Shown one piece after another: positions 61,308-64,000 of a stretch of DNA of 64,000 nucleotides; the stretch's first letter is position 1, and every line of letters starts with the position of its first letter. The notes below the pieces were generated by a model. It was given only the letters and a program-made list of their open reading frames with translations. It searched no databases and was not told the origin of the DNA. This DNA is from a bacterium C-53. GTDB lineage: Bacteria; Bacillota; Clostridia; Lachnospirales; Lachnospiraceae. Position numbers and translations under genes: made by a program. The stretch is taken from contig RAZD01000011.1 of assembly GCA_003612525.1 (NCBI GenBank), positions 44,817 to 108,816 on the forward strand, written 5' to 3'.

Positions 61308-62027
61308 TCATCTGTACCCGTAAATAATATATTCTTGTTCCTGTTGCAAAGATTCATAATGCAAATTAGCGGCGTTCATTTTTTCTAAAAGCAAAGAAGT
61401 ATAATCATAATATGTATACTTAGGTTCCACCAAGCGTCCTCGATACTCGCAATCACAAACAATCGGCTGAATCTTTAACCACTCAATATATTTATACATT
61501 CTTTTGTTCAAATATTCGTCTCCATGAACAGACCAGTAATGTATCGGATTTTCGGTCTCAAAAGTACATTTATACATAATCGGAATATCCCTATTCGTTG
61601 TTTCTTTGATTGACCGAATAATATTGAAAATTTTATCCCACTTTGTATTGTTCATATAACTTGTCAAGTCTGTTTCCTGAACAAATTGCAGGTGTGACTC
61701 ACTAGGTGTAAGTTTATGATCATAACGTCCATTGTCGATATCATTAATCAACCTTTGAATATAAACTGGCGAATCTTTTAATTCTCTCATCCGAAAAGTA
61801 TGGGAAATCTCCTCATTATTACGCACAGCATAATAATACCCACTCCATGAAGTTTGATAAACAATTAAATGAACCCCACTTTTCCATTTCACATCCATAG
61901 CGGCAATACCATTATCCTCTTCATTTTGTGTAGGAATAAATTCTTGAACTTCTCCATTTAAAAAATCTAATTTACTTATAAGAAACTCTCTGGTTTGTAA
62001 AGCGTACTCATTAACTTTATTTTCCAA
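61308..62027 (-). CDS. Unknown protein in an immunity-like gene row
   Basis: A 239-residue cytoplasmic protein that I cannot assign. It is rich in aromatic and acidic residues (GYYYAVRNNEEISHTF, PIHYWSVHGDEYLNKRMYKYIEWL), a composition common in polymorphic-toxin immunity proteins and SMI1-like domains. It is the last of three minus-strand genes downstream of a toxin-tail-like fragment, 41 bp after a frameshifted gene. Immunity role is inferred from context only. Confidence 0.55.
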   Translation of the reverse strand: MENKVNEYALQTREFLISKLDFLNGEVQEFIPTQNEEDNGIAAMDVKWKSGVHLIVYQTSWSGYYYAVRNNEEISHTFRMRELKDSPVYIQRLINDIDNGRYDHKLTPSESHLQFVQETDLTSYMNNTKWDKIFNIIRSIKETTNRDIPIMYKCTFETENPIHYWSVHGDEYLNKRMYKYIEWLKIQPIVCDCEYRGRLVEPKYTYYDYTSLLLEKMNAANLHYESLQQEQEYIIYGYR

Positions 62028-62068
62028 AATTTCCTTCCTCCTCTAAGTTTCAGATTTTTTATTTATTT

Positions 62069-62687
62069 CTAATCATTATTTTTTCGATAGTCAATGTCAT
62101 TTTCCCGACACCATTGAATATATGCTTCTCTGCCTAATGATTGACTCACATCACCACACAAGTGAAATCCATCCGGACTCGCCTCAAAGGATAATGGTTT
62201 ATCCCATATCAATTTCGTAATTAAATAAAACGAAATTTGCTTTCTAAATTGCATCCGTATTAAAACCATCAAAACTAAATACTTTTTGAACTGGATCATA
62301 ATCAAACCATGCATCCATACCTAAATAGTCATCCACTTCTTTTCGTGCACATCCGCTTGGATAATAACCTAAAAAGTGAAGATATAATTGAACCCTGATT
62401 TTCTTTTCTTGATTTCGCACAGTGACTGAGGCTAGGTACCATTCACCTGTTAAATCCTTTATGCGGGGAAAAGTTTCCTCCTCCATCCAATCATCTGCAT
62501 CCAAGTATTCTTCGCATTCCCTGATGACTGTCTCAATTAATTCCTGTCTATGTTCAAGATAGAATTCCTTTAAATTCTCTGATTCAAAATCCATTTTAGG
62601 CTGCAGTTTTCGGTCATAGTCTGTGTATCTATTTTCAAGATTAGGATATGGCATAACAATTTCTTTAAATTTTAACGGCTTTTCCAT
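62069..62687 (-). pseudogene. Frameshifted immunity-like gene
   Basis: An open frame of 147 residues (62244-62687, MEKPLKFKEIVMPYPN to FDGFNTDAI) stops abruptly. A second frame, overlapping its end and running to 62069, continues as a natural-looking C-terminus (KQISFYLITKLIWDKPLSFEASPDGFHL, GREAYIQWCRENDIDY). One frameshift near 62244-62270 would join them into a protein of about 210 residues. GAGCG-type site precedes the first start. The family is unknown; immunity-protein-like in size and composition. Confidence 0.55.
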
Positions 62688-62718
62688 TTTCTTCGCTCCT
62701 ATTCAAATCTGAAGATAA

Positions 62719-63075
62719 TTATTTCTTATACACAATAGTAATATCCCCATCAACAAAACCAACGCCAACACCCGCATAAGACTTTATTCTTTCGGCATAT
62801 TTGCCCACTTCAATATATTTTTGGATTTTGCTAATTGTTTCCTGCAAAATTTCTTCCCATGTAGCATTTTGTATCCACGACAGTATATTATCTCTTGTGT
62901 CAAATACTTCTTCACAAGCCCAATCAGAATCTTCTATATCAAAAATATTACTGCCTATCATTTCAATAGACCACTGATTTTCTCCATCTTCATAGAGATT
63001 GAATGCTATAGCAACCACCGCATCTGGAATCGTATTTTCAAATAAGTTGTCTATCCATTTTTCTATATCTTCCAT
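62719..63075 (-). CDS. Small immunity-like protein
   Basis: A 118-residue acidic protein: NQWSIEMIGSNIFDIEDSDWACEEVFDTRDN and KSYAGVGVGFVDGDITIVYKK. This pattern recurs in small proteins encoded beside Rhs/LXG-type toxin cassettes, but I cannot name the family. It is 14 bp downstream of the toxin-like fragment's stop and starts with GGAG-like spacing, so it fits an immunity gene directly following its (now lost) toxin. Confidence 0.55.
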   Translation of the reverse strand: MEDIEKWIDNLFENTIPDAVVAIAFNLYEDGENQWSIEMIGSNIFDIEDSDWACEEVFDTRDNILSWIQNATWEEILQETISKIQKYIEVGKYAERIKSYAGVGVGFVDGDITIVYKK

Positions 63076-63089
63076 AACGTGTTTTTCTC

Positions 63090-63259
63090 CTATTTAAATT
63101 TTTCTATCTGCCACTCTGTTTTTATTTCTGACACACCGCTTACTATTGCTCTGTCAACTTCACAATTCCAGCGCATACGGTATTCGTTATCCGTCTGTAT
63201 CTGTTCCGCTTTCGGGTTGTTCTTTCCTAATCTTCTTGGTGGCGAGGTATAGACCGTTT
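63090..63259 (-). pseudogene. C-terminal fragment resembling a polymorphic-toxin tail
   Basis: A frame without a start codon encodes QTVYTSPPRRLGKNNPKAEQ, then DNEYRMRWNCEVDRAIVSGVSE and ends at TAG (63090-63092). The RWNxEVDRAIxSGV ending resembles the conserved tail of some polymorphic toxins. An upstream stop cuts it off. The rest of the gap (63260-63381) shows no gene. The call is tentative and rests on recollection of the pattern. Confidence 0.4.
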
Positions 63260-63381
63260 GTTGTAAATTACCTCCTTATTTCTCTTTGATTATACATCAA
63301 ATCCTTGCGTATGAGGCGTTAAACAAAATGATACAACATCACTATTGTAATCGTGGTAATAGTTGACAGTTATTCTAATCT

Positions 63382-63849
63382 TTAACCTAACTCCTTAAAT
63401 TCTCCCTCCTGAATAGAAACTTCAATATCAAATTTTGTGTTCTCGCCTGCAACTATCTTAATTCTATTGTTTCCACTCTCTACATTCAAAGTGCTTTGAA
63501 TAGGCTCTGACATTTCGGTGTCACATTCAGCAATATTTGAAACATCTCCCTTAGGATTTATCAATACCAGTTTCATCTTTCCAGCAGAAACATTTATTAC
63601 GTATGTTATATCTAAAGATTTATCTTCCTCTGCGTCAAAAACCCATATGGTGTCCATACCCTCCATTTTTTCAACGCTTGCCGTAAAATGTCCGTCCTCT
63701 GCTGTCTGTTCATAATTATTAAGGTTATATGAATTTGTATTACTTGCTATTTTTATATCGTTGTCATATATGGCAACCATAGGATTTGCACAACCTGTCA
63801 TGAAACAAACAGCAATCATTCCTGCACCAAGCATTTTTTTAATTTTCAT
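63382..63849 (-). CDS. Lipoprotein of unknown function
   Basis: A 155-residue exported lipoprotein: MKIKKMLGAGMIAVCFMTGC signal with lipobox MTGC, then a beta-rich domain (DTIWVFDAEEDKSLDITYVINVSAGKMKLVLINPKGDVSN and NNRIKIVAGENTKFDIEVSI) like small secreted carbohydrate- or adhesion-type folds, not assigned. Preceded by a GGAGG-like site. Stands alone at the right edge; 63850-64000 holds no recognisable gene. Confidence 0.7.
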   Translation of the reverse strand: MKIKKMLGAGMIAVCFMTGCANPMVAIYDNDIKIASNTNSYNLNNYEQTAEDGHFTASVEKMEGMDTIWVFDAEEDKSLDITYVINVSAGKMKLVLINPKGDVSNIAECDTEMSEPIQSTLNVESGNNRIKIVAGENTKFDIEVSIQEGEFKELG

Positions 63850-64000
63850 AATGTACCTCCATAAGCTACGATTTTTTCTATTAAGATACTACCACAATCA
63901 CGCCCCTATTTCTATCACGTTTGCATTTTTGGATAGGCTACAATAAACTGGACAGATTTTTTAAGGTCATATAGTATAAAATCAATAAGCAAAGGAGCAA

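Overview
The window looks like chromosomal DNA of a gut-type clostridial Firmicute, most likely a Lachnospiraceae relative. The reasons are low-to-moderate GC with strong AGGAGG ribosome sites and TTGACA/TATAAT promoters, VanRS/VanY-type genes, several glucose-family PTS permeases, AraC/LacI/RpiR sugar regulators, a cobalamin riboswitch feeding an ECF S-component, and three chemoreceptors. No 16S, tRNA or CRISPR was seen, so this is inference from gene content.

Left part (1-28 kb). The edge holds the promoter-proximal end of an ethanolamine microcompartment operon (eutS-eutP). A PHP phosphatase follows. A long minus-strand block from 13.0 down to 1.4 kb is an L-fucose utilisation locus: fucI, a LacI repressor, a ribose-type ABC transporter (two permeases, one ATPase, one binding protein), fucU mutarotase, an unknown protein, a FGGY sugar kinase, and, oddly, a ParA-like ATPase plus a small protein. 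A divergent AraC regulator and a lipoprotein come next. Then there is a GH29 alpha-L-fucosidase with an oligosaccharide (Lpl-type) ABC transporter. Divergent from that transporter is an AraC regulator followed by an orphan sugar-binding lipoprotein and two chemoreceptors. A cobalamin riboswitch with its own terminator controls a DUF4430 protein and an ECF S-component.

Middle (28-49 kb). A beta-glucoside operon (PTS EIIBCA, HAD phosphatase, GH1, HAD phosphatase, GH1) is followed by a defence locus, the most interesting part of the window. This is a RADAR system: RdrA ATPase and RdrB adenosine deaminase, preceded in the same direction by a membrane-anchored protein of about 18 MORN repeats. The MORN gene's best ribosome site and start lie in a different frame from the body of the gene, separated by a run of six T. 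Its promoter abuts two perfect 13-bp direct repeats. Beyond it lies a maltose locus: LacI regulator divergent from a PTS permease with A-C-B domain order, an EEP-family hydrolase and MalQ.

Right part (49-64 kb). This holds a third chemoreceptor, a family-4-type uracil-DNA glycosylase, MscL with a C-terminal zinc ribbon, a VanR/VanS-like two-component system with a VanY carboxypeptidase (no vanHAX), and an RpiR regulator convergent with a second beta-glucoside operon (NagB-like, EIIBCA, GH1). The last 3.4 kb is a decayed accessory patch: a structured inverted-repeat element, an unidentified remnant ORF, a row of immunity-like small proteins (one frameshifted), a toxin-C-terminus-like fragment and a lipoprotein.

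Overall the window describes a motile anaerobe that harvests host and plant glycans (fucose, beta-glucosides, maltodextrins), may use ethanolamine with imported B12, and carries RNA-editing phage defence.
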